Assembly: GCF_034676545.1 (NCBI RefSeq)
Contig: NZ_JAUCBZ010000015.1
Location: forward strand, 2,573,001 to 2,637,000
Length of the DNA: 64,000 nt
From: Pararhodobacter sp.
GTDB lineage: Bacteria > Pseudomonadota > Alphaproteobacteria > Rhodobacterales > Rhodobacteraceae
Direction: 5' to 3'
Shown here one piece after another: positions 8,156 through 17,314 of this stretch (position 1 is its first letter; every line of letters begins with the position of its first letter). A model generated the notes under the pieces. It saw only the letters and a list, made by a program, of their open reading frames with translations. It was not told the origin of the DNA and searched no databases. The position numbers were made by a program, and so were the translations under genes.

Positions 8156-9509
8156 TTACATCAGCTGGCACGTCGAGTTGCCATAGGTCGCACGCGACAG
8201 CGCACAAATCTGATTGAACATGGCCACAAAATCGTTGCGATTTTGATCTCCGCTCAATGGTGAGGCGCCCTGAAGCTTGATCGATTGGTTGGTATAGCCC
8301 CAGGACGTCACAGCATAAATGACATTGCGCTGCGTGTTTTGGCCGCGATCTGACGCCAAGTCCCACAGCAGACCGATGTTTTGAATCTGAGGCCCGCCGC
8401 TGGATCCGCCCTGCATTCCCGAGCCGAACACATAATCAGGTCCGCCGCTCATCGCAGTTTCGGCCATATGTTGTCCTTCTGTCATGTGCAAACCGCGATA
8501 GTAGTTCGCGGGATAGCCCAATTGGGTCAGGAAATTGTATCCCATTACGCAGTTACTATAGCAGAACCCATAATACCCGAGGACTTGGCCGGGGAACCGA
8601 TTGTTCACATAGCCCCACCCTGCGCCGGACAAACGACCACACAGGGCCAAAGCGACATCTTCGCCTTCATTCAGTGCGCCGTTATTGTACCAACCAGTTG
8701 TGGTTGTCAGCGACGTCACCTGGCAAGAGCCATAGCGCTGCTCAGACGCACTATAGCGATTGCTATACGCCGGATAGAAGACGCCACTCGTGTTCCATCC
8801 CGAGGCCGAACCGTTGCCATTGTGCACGCAATGGCCCGCCGTGACCAGAATCGTCTGGTTAATGAGTGATGCTGTGCAATGGTAAGTCAGACCATCCGCG
8901 GCCACAAAGACATAGCGCCCTGTCGACCGATATGGCGCGTAGTAAATGGGATACGGCACCACCAACGAGTCGTTGAAATGATACCAGGTATCGCGGTTGT
9001 TAATGCCATAATTCTGTGCGCTGATCTCGCCAGACTGGCTTTCGATTTCGCTCGTTGGGGGGGTCAGATCCGAATACATGTTGGTAAAGCGGCGCCCGAC
9101 ACGCTCGACAATACCTTGATGTGCTTGCGTAACCTGTGGCGCGCCTGACGCCACACCGCCCGAACTGCCAATGGGCAAACTCGGGTTTGCGTTTGGCGCA
9201 GACGGAACGCTCCCAAGTTGTGAGCCAATACCACCACCGCCCTGAGTTCGCGCCACCCGAACTTTCAAGCGGATTGCGCGGCAAGACTCGCTCCATCGGG
9301 ATCGAGGTCTCAAGCATGTGCGCAATTTGCGCAGAGGTCAGGGGCGCCATTTGGGGCCCGCGCTCAGGTGACGAAACCTGAGCATAAGCCCCTGAAGACG
9401 CCACAACAAAAGCAACACTTGCTGAAAGTATCTGCCGTGAAACACGGCGACCAAATATGTGTAACACTATTTTCCCTCCACCAGAAACAATAACTTGTTC
9501 ACGTTTCAT
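8156..9509 (-). pseudogene. Secreted trypsin-like serine protease, frameshifted
   Basis: Two overlapping frames together make one S1-family protease. The first part (from ATG 9509) gives a signal peptide ending near SSGAYAQ and a linker up to NPLESSGG. The second part gives the protease domain with the triad in LVTAGHCVH, EDVALALCG and GMQGGSSGGP. The reading frame must move by one base within 9231-9245 (GGGCGGTGGTGG on the minus strand); skipping one base there joins the parts into about 450 residues. It could be a real pseudogene, a sequence error or, least likely, programmed frameshifting. The full catalytic triad argues against old decay. The tail is Gly/Asn/Tyr-rich, as in exported proteases. 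Confidence 0.75.
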
Positions 9510-9697
9510 TCCGCTACCACCCGCAGGAATTGCATTCAGTCTAGCTGATACGCCAAGCCCTCGCAACAATCATGAGGGCGGCGTTTTTGCGCCCGAATAT
9601 CCGATTGCCCCACATCTTGCGTTTTGCAATTTACGGATAACGGTCGCTGCGCTAGGTCTTTCCATGAATTATGTACCGTCTTCAGGATTGTTCGCTC

Positions 9698-11221
9698 ATG
9701 AGTCTGCCTCGCATTGGTGTTGTGATACGCACAAAGGATCGCCCGCTGTTTGTCACGCGCGCGCTGAAATCCGTGTTGGATCAAACATCTACGACATGGA
9801 AGGTCATGCTGGTCAACGACGGCGGCGATGCGGAATTGTTGATCAAAACCATTGCGGATGCCGGATTGAGCGCCCCGTTCGACAGTGGTCGCATGACCGT
9901 GAAGTCGCTTCCAAAATCCGTCGGGCGCTCAGAGGCCTTCAATATCGCTGCACGCGCGCTTGAAACGGAGTTTGTCTGTTGTCTCGACGACGATGACACA
10001 TGGGAGCCGTCATTCCTTGAAGAAGCGCTTGATCTTTATGATCGCACCCTGCCCCTTGCGGCCGATCTGGGCGGCGTGGCGGCGCTGGTCACGGCAGTGC
10101 GAGAGGACATCATCGTTGAGAACGGTGAAGAAAAAATCATCCCGCTGGGATCAGAAGACCTGCCACATGCGTTCAAGCGCAAGGACTTCTTCATCAACCC
10201 GATCGCCTACGCAACCTATCGCCACGATCTCTATCCGGTTCAATGGATGCTGAAGCGCGACTCCGTCCTGTACGTCGGCGGCTTTCCGGTTGATTTCAGC
10301 GTGATGGAGGATCGCGCCTTCATGACGCGGTTCTTGCAGCATTGGCGGCTTGCGGTGCTGGACAAACCCTTGGCGTTTCACCATCGCCGCATCCGCCGTT
10401 CCGGCGATCAAACGCAAACCATCGCGATGAATACGCTGGACAATCCGTCCTATGACTGGCGCTTGTATTCCGACCTCGCGAAAATCGAGGTCAACTCACC
10501 CATCGGCGACGCCAAGGATGGCCCGTTGTCATCGCGCCTGGCCGGCGATCTGATCCGCGCATCCTCGGCAACGATCATCAAGGAGCTCAACGACGAGACC
10601 AGCGCCTTGTGGCACAAGCTCAATGGCGAAGCCGTGTCGCTGCGCGCGCGCATCGACAGCCTGGAGGCGCGGCTGGGCGCCGTCGCCCCGATGCAAGAGG
10701 TGGAAGCCCCGCCAAAGCAACGCGTCTGGTCGCTCTGGGACGCGGTCGGAGAGAAGGATCGTGGCTATGTCCTGTCCTCGACCCATCCGTTTCTCGATCG
10801 GTTCACGCTGGAAATGTCAGACGATCAACCGGGGATCCTCTTTCATGCCTCGCCGTCGCAGCGCCGCATGGTGTTGCAGGTTCCGAAAACACTGGATCAC
10901 ACGGCGCTGGATTTGTCCCTGGCGGGTCTTGGCGACACCGAAGGTTGGTTGCGCTGCGAGTTGATCCTGAGCGCCTCGGATGGATATTTGTTCCAGACCG
11001 GGCTATCATCCACCCACCGTGACAAACTGGGCCGAAAGACATCGTCCTTTGACGAATCCCACGTTCATTCCTGCCCGCCCGGCGGGTCGGTCAAAATCGT
11101 GCGTGATTTTCCCGCCTCCTTGCTGCGCAAAGGCGCTGCGCCAAAACTCTCCATCGTTCTCCCCCGTCAAGCCCAGAATTTCCGCTTGAGCTGCCGCGAC
11201 CTCGTCGTCAGCCGCCTTTGA
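9698..11221 (+). CDS. Family 2 glycosyltransferase with coiled coil and extra C-terminal domain
   Basis: The N-terminal 250 residues are a GT-A domain of family 2: IGVVIRTKDRPLFVTRAL, VNDGG, a conserved NxAA segment and the metal-binding cluster LDDDDTWEP. A short coiled coil follows at about residues 290-330 (ELNDETSALWHKLNGE, SLRARIDSLEARLG). The last 170 residues form a separate, probably beta-rich domain that I do not recognise. The start is ATG 9698, ten bases after AGGA; an upstream ATG at 9671 has no good ribosome site. It is the first gene of a co-directional block with sulfotransferases. The sugar and acceptor are unknown. Confidence 0.75.
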   Translation: MSLPRIGVVIRTKDRPLFVTRALKSVLDQTSTTWKVMLVNDGGDAELLIKTIADAGLSAPFDSGRMTVKSLPKSVGRSEAFNIAARALETEFVCCLDDDDTWEPSFLEEALDLYDRTLPLAADLGGVAALVTAVREDIIVENGEEKIIPLGSEDLPHAFKRKDFFINPIAYATYRHDLYPVQWMLKRDSVLYVGGFPVDFSVMEDRAFMTRFLQHWRLAVLDKPLAFHHRRIRRSGDQTQTIAMNTLDNPSYDWRLYSDLAKIEVNSPIGDAKDGPLSSRLAGDLIRASSATIIKELNDETSALWHKLNGEAVSLRARIDSLEARLGAVAPMQEVEAPPKQRVWSLWDAVGEKDRGYVLSSTHPFLDRFTLEMSDDQPGILFHASPSQRRMVLQVPKTLDHTALDLSLAGLGDTEGWLRCELILSASDGYLFQTGLSSTHRDKLGRKTSSFDESHVHSCPPGGSVKIVRDFPASLLRKGAAPKLSIVLPRQAQNFRLSCRDLVVSRL

Positions 11222-11236
11222 AAGAGGTGCCCGCAG

Positions 11237-12019
11237 ATGTTTGACACAGATCCGAGTGAAATCGCCCTGCGCTGCCAGGATCGGATTGATGTGTTTTTGC
11301 GCCTTGAGGATCACAGTCAGAAACGGGCGCGATTCCGATGTATCGCCATGATCACGGGCGACGGCGACACCGCAGACGTCACGGATTTCGAGCCACATTT
11401 GCACCGGGACGCTCAGGCGCTGATGCATCGCGCGCAAAAACAGGTGCAGGACCCGGTTCTCGGCCAGACCCTGTCACTGAACGACATGACCCACTGGCCT
11501 GCGGCCATCGACGCCAGCAATCCACTCGACGTTTTCTTGTATTTGGAGTTTCTGCGCACTTGGCAAGTCGCCGATATGGCCGCGCATCACATGCAGAACC
11601 GCTTGGCTCAAGACCCCGAGCATTTTACGCGCGACCCCAGCCAGGTCGCCGCCTCTGTCGCCCCCGTCTTTGATTTCAACCGTCTGGATCGCGGTGTGGC
11701 GATAGCCCGGATTTTGCAGCCCGCCATGCAGGCAAGGATTGCAGCGCCGGGATTTCAGGACGACAAACCCGGCAGCGCGGGCTATGCCTTGCGCATGATC
11801 GGCGACCTTTGCCTGCGCGCGGGAGAGAACCTGCTTGCATTGGCGTGCTTTGAAACCGCCCTTCTGGCGGGCGAAAACCCCTACCGCCGTCGCAAGGCAG
11901 TCGAAGCCTCGATCGCGGCAAAAGACCCGGACCGCCTTTCCCATCATCTGCGCGCCTATCAGGCCCGCTGGCCATTGCCGTCGGACCTGTCCGACCTGGC
12001 GGAAAAGCGGGCGTCATGA
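11237..12019 (+). CDS. Hypothetical protein, TPR-like C-terminal half
   Basis: I do not recognise this 260-residue protein. The first half contains a predicted mixed alpha/beta part, and the second half (about residues 185-255) looks helical and repeat-like: AGYALRMIGDLCLRAGENLLALACFETALLAGENPY, similar to a tetratricopeptide pair. There is no signal peptide or membrane segment. It starts 16 bases after the GT2 gene and overlaps the next gene by ATGA, so it belongs to the same operon and may act in glycan assembly as a scaffold. Confidence 0.7.
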   Translation: MFDTDPSEIALRCQDRIDVFLRLEDHSQKRARFRCIAMITGDGDTADVTDFEPHLHRDAQALMHRAQKQVQDPVLGQTLSLNDMTHWPAAIDASNPLDVFLYLEFLRTWQVADMAAHHMQNRLAQDPEHFTRDPSQVAASVAPVFDFNRLDRGVAIARILQPAMQARIAAPGFQDDKPGSAGYALRMIGDLCLRAGENLLALACFETALLAGENPYRRRKAVEASIAAKDPDRLSHHLRAYQARWPLPSDLSDLAEKRAS

Positions 12020-12806
12020 CCCGGGACTCCGCGGCGGACATCCTCTGTATCGGGGCGCAACGGGCGATGACAAGCTGGCTGCATCGGGTTCTCTCGGCGC
12101 ATCCGGATACCTGGGCCTTTCCAAACTTCGATCCCGTTACCTCAACGTCAAAGGAAGCGCATTACTGGGACTGGAACAGACACCGCGGCGACGATTGGTA
12201 CCGCGTCCTCATGCGCCCTCTTGACGATGACCATCAAAGCCTTGATTTTACGCCTGAATATGCCTTTCTCAAAGATGCACAGATTGCAGAATGCCGGGCC
12301 ATCAATCCAACCGCAAAGGTCATCTATATCCTTCGAGATCCGCTGGCGCGCGCCATATCCGCCATTCGGATGCGCACCATGTGGGCGACAAACGGCCAGT
12401 CGCCCGACAGTCACACCATTACGTTCGGGCGCGATTTTCTGGAGCGGTGCAAAAACGCCCGTCTTTGGGAGCAAGGCGCTTATGCCAGAAACGCAAAGCG
12501 CTGGCGGCGCCAGTATCCGAACCTTTTGTTGATCAATTTCGAAGACCTGCGCGATTCCCCGATGCAAACCCTGGCAAAGATATTTGATCATTGTGCACTG
12601 AATACCAGAGACTTGCCGGATCACGTCAAACTCGAGATCGAACACCGCGCCAAAGATGTCGTGTGGAAAACGCCCGCCTATCAGCTTGATGCCGATTGCC
12701 TGCATTTCCTGCAAGGCGTCACATGGCCTGAAAAACGAGCAGGCAGAAATCTGAACTCGGCATGACCTTTGACGAGGGTCGATTGCTCTGCGAGGCAATG
12801 CCATGA
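12016..12806 (+). pseudogene. Sulfotransferase 1, frameshifted near its C-terminus
   Basis: This protein is a PAPS-dependent sulfotransferase closely similar along its length to its neighbour. It has the 3'-phosphate motif AKVIYILRDPLARAISAIRM, but the 5'-phosphosulfate loop reads CIGAQRAMTSWLH where the neighbour has CIGCQKGSTSWLH: the usual Lys is Arg and Gly is Ala. The uncorrected frame stops at 12765. Adding one A in the A run near 12750 gives a tail SELGMTFDEGRLL that aligns with the neighbour's ALNMRFTEGARLL and ends at TGA 12804-12806, exactly overlapping the next ATG. The frameshift therefore looks recent or artefactual. Confidence 0.75.
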
Positions 12807-13582
12807 GTGAGCGCGAGAACATCACGGATATCCTGTGCATCGGATGCCAGAAAGGCTCGACAAGCTGGCTTCATTCCGTTCTGAATTTTCACCCCCAAAC
12901 CTGGTCTTTTGCGGATTCCGAACCGATAACCTCAACCGACAAGGAAGCCCATTTCTGGGACTGGAACCACCACCGCGGAGTTGCATGGTATCGTCAACTG
13001 ATGACACCGCCCCGCGCCGATTGTCTGACAATGGATTTCACGCCCGAATATGCCTATTTGTCTGACAGCCAAATCGCCGAGTGCAAATCGCTGAACCCAT
13101 CGGCAAAGGTCATCTATATCCTGCGTGATCCCTTGGCCCGCGCGGTGTCTGCGCTGCGGATGCATATCTTGTGGCATTACGGCAATGGGTATTCGACGCC
13201 ACTGGCTTTGAATGACCGGTTCTTCGAGTTCGCCAAAGAGGCTCGATTGACGCTGCATGGGCAATATCTCAAGAATATCGCCGCGTGGCGGGTACAGTAT
13301 CCGGACATGATGCTGATCAACTATGAAGATTTTCATACCAACCGGGAGGACAGTGTCGCCGAGATTTTCAAGGCGCTCGATCTGGAACAGGACGCGATCA
13401 CCGGCGCCGCCGCCAAGGGGTTTTCGGCGATGATGAACAAACGTGTCTGGGCAAGCGAACAATTCCCGATGGAGCGTTCGGTCTTGATGTTCCTGCAAGG
13501 TCTGACGTGGGAAACGCGCGTTGGGGTCGACTCCGCGCTCAACATGCGATTTACCGAAGGCGCACGATTGCTTGAGGCCTAG
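12803..13582 (+). CDS. Sulfotransferase 2
   Basis: A 259-residue cytoplasmic sulfotransferase that should transfer sulfate from PAPS to a hydroxyl group of a sugar or other acceptor. The PAPS loop CIGCQKGSTSWLH (residues 11-23) and the motif AKVIYILRDPLARAVSAL are intact. It is the tandem paralogue of the preceding gene, sharing long runs such as STDKEAHFWDWN and MDFTPEYAYL. The starting ATG overlaps the corrected stop of that gene. Adjacent glycosyltransferases suggest a glycan acceptor; this is inference. Confidence 0.85.
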   Translation: MSERENITDILCIGCQKGSTSWLHSVLNFHPQTWSFADSEPITSTDKEAHFWDWNHHRGVAWYRQLMTPPRADCLTMDFTPEYAYLSDSQIAECKSLNPSAKVIYILRDPLARAVSALRMHILWHYGNGYSTPLALNDRFFEFAKEARLTLHGQYLKNIAAWRVQYPDMMLINYEDFHTNREDSVAEIFKALDLEQDAITGAAAKGFSAMMNKRVWASEQFPMERSVLMFLQGLTWETRVGVDSALNMRFTEGARLLEA

Positions 13583-13586
13583 CGAG

Positions 13587-15731
13587 ATGGACCACGCACT
13601 TGCCAAGGCCCTGTGGCTCGGACATGTGGTCGAGTCCGGCGACCTGGATCGCAGACTTGCCGATTCACTGACGGACCAATCCGATTATTCTGCGTGTTTA
13701 AAGACCCTTACGCGCTACTCCTCACACGGGATCATAACCCCTCTGGCGACGCAAAAGGCCTTGATCCTTTGGCCCTGGTCGATCGACATGGCGGTCTTGG
13801 CTCTGGAAACCTCAGCCAATCCACGCGACGCACTGGATCACCTGCACCGGACCGTTCTTACGCAAAACCGTCGATATTCTTGCGTGGCATGGGCCGCGTG
13901 GAGGCGGGGTGAGACGGCGCTTGCGCGCGACACGGTTGCAAAACTTGACCCCAGCTCGGTTACTTTCCACGCAGATCGCGTGGCACGCGCCGAGTTGGCG
14001 ATCTTGAGTGGTGACACCGCCGAGCGCATACCGGGGCCCGAGGGCGTGCGCCTGTCGCTTTTGCAGACCTGGCGCATCGACGGTGCACAGGCGCTGCGCC
14101 GACGGGTGGACCTCGAGAAGGCCTCGCTCCCGGCAATGACTGCGTTGTGGTCGTGGTTGATTGACGTTTGCATCGTCGAGCGCGATTTCGGCATGGCGGC
14201 ACAGATGATGCAGGCCTATGAACTGCGGTGCGGCGCGGAACATCCCGAGGGTATTGCCCTGAAAATCCGCCTGTTCCTTGAGCAGGGTGATTACCAACGC
14301 GCCCGGAATTTGCTGTCGCAGTCCACCGATCCGGCGACGCCATGGGAATGGACGCCGCGGCAACTTGCGCAGCATATCCGGTGCTTGTTGCAAGAGGCAT
14401 CGGCGCAAACCAACCCCGACCATCTGAATGTCTTACATTTTGCGGTTGCAGCGCATCGGCTTTATCCCCTTAACCCCACACTCAGAAGTCTCTACTATAA
14501 CGCACGGGAGTTGTTGCAAGATTGGGATACGCTCGCGGATCAACATAGCGCCGATGCACCGGATCCAATGGTGTCTGCCACGGCTCTCGCGCGTCTTGGT
14601 TTGCCAGAAGCTGCCGTACAAACCCTGCGCCTCGCGCGTCTCCCACAAACACCGGATGGCAGGCATTGGGCGCGACTTCGGATGGGTGAATTTCACCTGC
14701 GATGCGGAGATTTGGCGCAAGCCGAGGCCGCGCTCGGCCCGGTTCCCGCGCAATGGCCCCATCAGGCCGACCATGCCTATTGGGCGTCCGAGATCGCCTT
14801 GGCACGCCGCGACATAGCCGCCGCTCGACACGTCCTTGCCCCGGCGCTCGCACGGGGTCCGACGCGCATGGGATTGCTCCTGAATGCGTCGCGCGCGGCC
14901 TTTCTTGACGGCGAATACGCAGAGTCCCTTGAGTACCTCGCGCAGTTTCGCACGCTGAAGACCGCGCAAACGGGCATTGAGCCAAGCCCGGACTTGCGCG
15001 ACCTCATTGTAGAGGACGCCCAGACCGCAATCGAAAAGGGGCTGGCGGACTCGCAATCTCCGGGACTGGCGGCACGGTCCCTGGCCCTTGTGCCACCGGT
15101 CTTTTCGCCCACGCCTGATGCGCCGCCCATCCCCCAGACCCTCGCGCATTACTGGGAGGGAAAACGCAGCGCCCCGGTGGAGCGCGGCGTCAGACAATGG
15201 GCGACACAGCACCCGGATTTCGCGCAGACCGTTTTTGACGCGCCCGAGGCGGCACGGTGGTTGCAGGTCAATGCGCCCGATCTTTCGGCGCTGTTCGACC
15301 GACTCGCACAACCGGCCTTGCGGGCGGATCTGTTTCGGGTCGCGTATATGGCGGTTGCAGGCGGGCTTTTCGCGGATCTTGATGAATATCCCCGCGCCCC
15401 GGTGACGCCGTGGCTCAAAGACGCACGCGCGGTTTTGGTGATCGAGGTCGGGCACGGCACCGTTGCAAACAACTTCCTCGCCGCGCGGCCCGGTCTTGCG
15501 CTGTTTCGTCGCCTGCACGCGCGCATTTCTGCCCGTTTGCGTCAAACCTCAAGCCCCTATGCCTGGTGGGATAGTGGCCCGGCACAGGTAACGCTCGAGG
15601 CCTATGCCGCCAGCCGGGACCCGATGGAAGCGCCGGGGATGCGGTTCCTGTCGCAGGCCGACTACGACGCGCGCGTTTCAACCAATTTGCCCTTTCCACA
15701 CAAGCACGGAATCGGCCATTGGCGGACTTGA
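13587..15731 (+). CDS. TPR-repeat protein fused to GT32-type glycosyltransferase
   Basis: A 714-residue protein. Residues 1 to about 510 are helical and repeat-like (for example LAQAEAALGPVPAQWPHQAD and VLAPALARGPTRMGLLLNASRAAFLDG), in the style of tetratricopeptide arrays. The last 200 residues resemble glycosyltransferases with the DXD sugar-binding region (GT32/Och1 type): IPQTLAHYWEGK, then LRADLFRVAYMAVAGGLFADLDEYP with the DXD motif as DLD near residue 596, and a late histidine-rich end. I chose ATG 13587 (five bases after the sulfotransferase stop). Donor and acceptor are unknown. Confidence 0.72.
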   Translation: MDHALAKALWLGHVVESGDLDRRLADSLTDQSDYSACLKTLTRYSSHGIITPLATQKALILWPWSIDMAVLALETSANPRDALDHLHRTVLTQNRRYSCVAWAAWRRGETALARDTVAKLDPSSVTFHADRVARAELAILSGDTAERIPGPEGVRLSLLQTWRIDGAQALRRRVDLEKASLPAMTALWSWLIDVCIVERDFGMAAQMMQAYELRCGAEHPEGIALKIRLFLEQGDYQRARNLLSQSTDPATPWEWTPRQLAQHIRCLLQEASAQTNPDHLNVLHFAVAAHRLYPLNPTLRSLYYNARELLQDWDTLADQHSADAPDPMVSATALARLGLPEAAVQTLRLARLPQTPDGRHWARLRMGEFHLRCGDLAQAEAALGPVPAQWPHQADHAYWASEIALARRDIAAARHVLAPALARGPTRMGLLLNASRAAFLDGEYAESLEYLAQFRTLKTAQTGIEPSPDLRDLIVEDAQTAIEKGLADSQSPGLAARSLALVPPVFSPTPDAPPIPQTLAHYWEGKRSAPVERGVRQWATQHPDFAQTVFDAPEAARWLQVNAPDLSALFDRLAQPALRADLFRVAYMAVAGGLFADLDEYPRAPVTPWLKDARAVLVIEVGHGTVANNFLAARPGLALFRRLHARISARLRQTSSPYAWWDSGPAQVTLEAYAASRDPMEAPGMRFLSQADYDARVSTNLPFPHKHGIGHWRT

Positions 15732-15782
15732 TTGCACATCGAACCACTGGACATTGATGACCGTGCGTGCCTCTATTCGACC

Positions 15783-16418
15783 ATGAATAACGCATCTCTC
15801 ATCGGTGCTTATGCGCTGAACGGACCCGAGGATTGTCGGCGTCTTTACGCGGAATGGGCGCAGACCTACGACGCCGAATTCGCGGCCACGATGGCCTATC
15901 GATTGCCGGTCGAGGTTGCTGCCGCATATCTGCGTGCCGATCCTGCGCCGGGCGACGTGCTCGACGTCGGCGCCGGAACGGGTCTTTTGGGGGCCGCCCT
16001 GCGGGGCATGGGCTTCACCGGTGCAATTGACGCTGTTGATCTCTCCACTGAAATGTTGAACCGCGCCAAGGCCAAGGGTCTCTACCGCGATCTGATCGAG
16101 GCCGATATCACCAAATCGATACCGCACAAGACCCGCTATGCTGGAATCGTCAGCTCTGGCACCTTCACGCAGGGCCATGTCGGACCCGAAGCATTGCGAC
16201 CCTTGATAGCCTGTGCAAAGCCGGGCGCGCTGTTCGTCCTGTCGGTCAATCAGGCGATTTGGAACCGCAGGGGATTCCAAGCCGCATTCGACGCCTTACA
16301 CGCTGAAATCGCGCAGCTTTCGCTTGACGCGGTGCCGATTTACGGCGAAGCCGCCAAGGATACGGACCCAGATCACGCCGCAGACCGCGCCCTAGTTGTG
16401 AGCTTTCGCGTCAAATGA
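15783..16418 (+). CDS. Class I SAM-dependent methyltransferase
   Basis: A 211-residue methyltransferase with motif I VLDVGAGTGLLGAAL, then DAVDLSTEMLNRAKAKGLY and the region around GIVSSGTFTQGHVGP. The substrate is unknown. The ATG at 15783 is chosen; a TTG at 15732, directly after the previous stop, would add 17 residues. The end overlaps psuK by ATGA, so it is co-translated with the pseudouridine genes but also closes the glycan block; either role is possible. Confidence 0.8.
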   Translation: MNNASLIGAYALNGPEDCRRLYAEWAQTYDAEFAATMAYRLPVEVAAAYLRADPAPGDVLDVGAGTGLLGAALRGMGFTGAIDAVDLSTEMLNRAKAKGLYRDLIEADITKSIPHKTRYAGIVSSGTFTQGHVGPEALRPLIACAKPGALFVLSVNQAIWNRRGFQAAFDALHAEIAQLSLDAVPIYGEAAKDTDPDHAADRALVVSFRVK

Positions 16419-17314
16419 AGTCAAAACCAGACATTTTGTGCATTGGATCGGTGTTGTGGGACATCATCGGCCGTACGGACTCGGATTTGCGCACGCGCAG
16501 CGACATGGCGGGGCATATTTCGCGCCTTCCGGGTGGTGTTGCCATGAATATTGCCATGACCCTCGCGCGGTTTGGGATGCACCCCGCCGTGTTGACGGCG
16601 ATCGGGCTGGACCCGGAGGGACACGACCTTGTGGCCGCGACGCAAGCCTTGGGGGTCAACACGGATTTTGTCCATCGCGACAAGGGGTTGCCGACGGATC
16701 GTTATCTGGCGATTGAAGATTGTAACGGCCTTGTCGGGGCCATTGCGGACGCGCATTCCCTCGAGACCGCCGGCGACGCGATTCTTGCGCCGCTGTCTGA
16801 CGGGCGGCTGGGCCGTGCCGCAGAGCCGTGGCGCGGGCAGATTGCGCTGGATGGAAATCTGACCGCAACGCTGCTGGCCGAGATCGCGACCTCCCCCTTG
16901 TTCGTTGCGGCCTCGCTGCGGCTTGCGTCGGCGGGCCCGGGCAAGGCCGAGCGCTTGATCTCGGTGATGCGCCATCCGGGGGCTACCCTGTACGTCAACC
17001 GGCAGGAGGCCGGGTTGATCTGCGGCGCAGACTTCGCCACCAGCGCCGAGGCCGCCACCGGCTTGGTCGCCGCCGGTGCGGCCCGGGCGCTTGTCACCGA
17101 TGGCGCGCGCGATGCCTCGGACGCCATGCGCGATCAGCCCACATTGACACAGGCCTCACACGTCGTCGCCGCGCGGCGCATTACCGGCGCCGGAGATACC
17201 TTTATGGCCGCGCATATTTTTGCCGAAAGCCAAGGGGCCGCCCGCGACGCGGCTCTTTCGCGCGCGCAAGCCGCGGCTGCCGCCTACGTCGCCTTTGAAG
17301 AGGAAACCCTATGA
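16415..17314 (+). CDS. psuK: Pseudouridine kinase (PfkB family)
   Basis: A 299-residue ribokinase-family sugar kinase. The N-terminal GSVLWDIIGRTD, the GGVAMNIAMTLARFG segment and the C-terminal anion-hole motif ITGAGDTFMAAH are typical. PfkB kinases act on many substrates; the overlap with psuG makes pseudouridine to pseudouridine 5'-phosphate the likely reaction. Starts and stops overlap by ATGA at both ends. Confidence 0.85.
   Translation: MKSKPDILCIGSVLWDIIGRTDSDLRTRSDMAGHISRLPGGVAMNIAMTLARFGMHPAVLTAIGLDPEGHDLVAATQALGVNTDFVHRDKGLPTDRYLAIEDCNGLVGAIADAHSLETAGDAILAPLSDGRLGRAAEPWRGQIALDGNLTATLLAEIATSPLFVAASLRLASAGPGKAERLISVMRHPGATLYVNRQEAGLICGADFATSAEAATGLVAAGAARALVTDGARDASDAMRDQPTLTQASHVVAARRITGAGDTFMAAHIFAESQGAARDAALSRAQAAAAAYVAFEEETL

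Noticed and set aside
8156..9509. Programmed ribosomal frameshifting in the S1 protease gene
   Set aside because: No slippery heptamer with a downstream pseudoknot is evident, and five more genes in the window show similar single-base breaks, which favours a general cause.
9510..16418. Genomic island with mobile-element borders
   Set aside because: The block looks accessory in content, but I find no integrase, transposase, tRNA gene or direct repeats at its ends.
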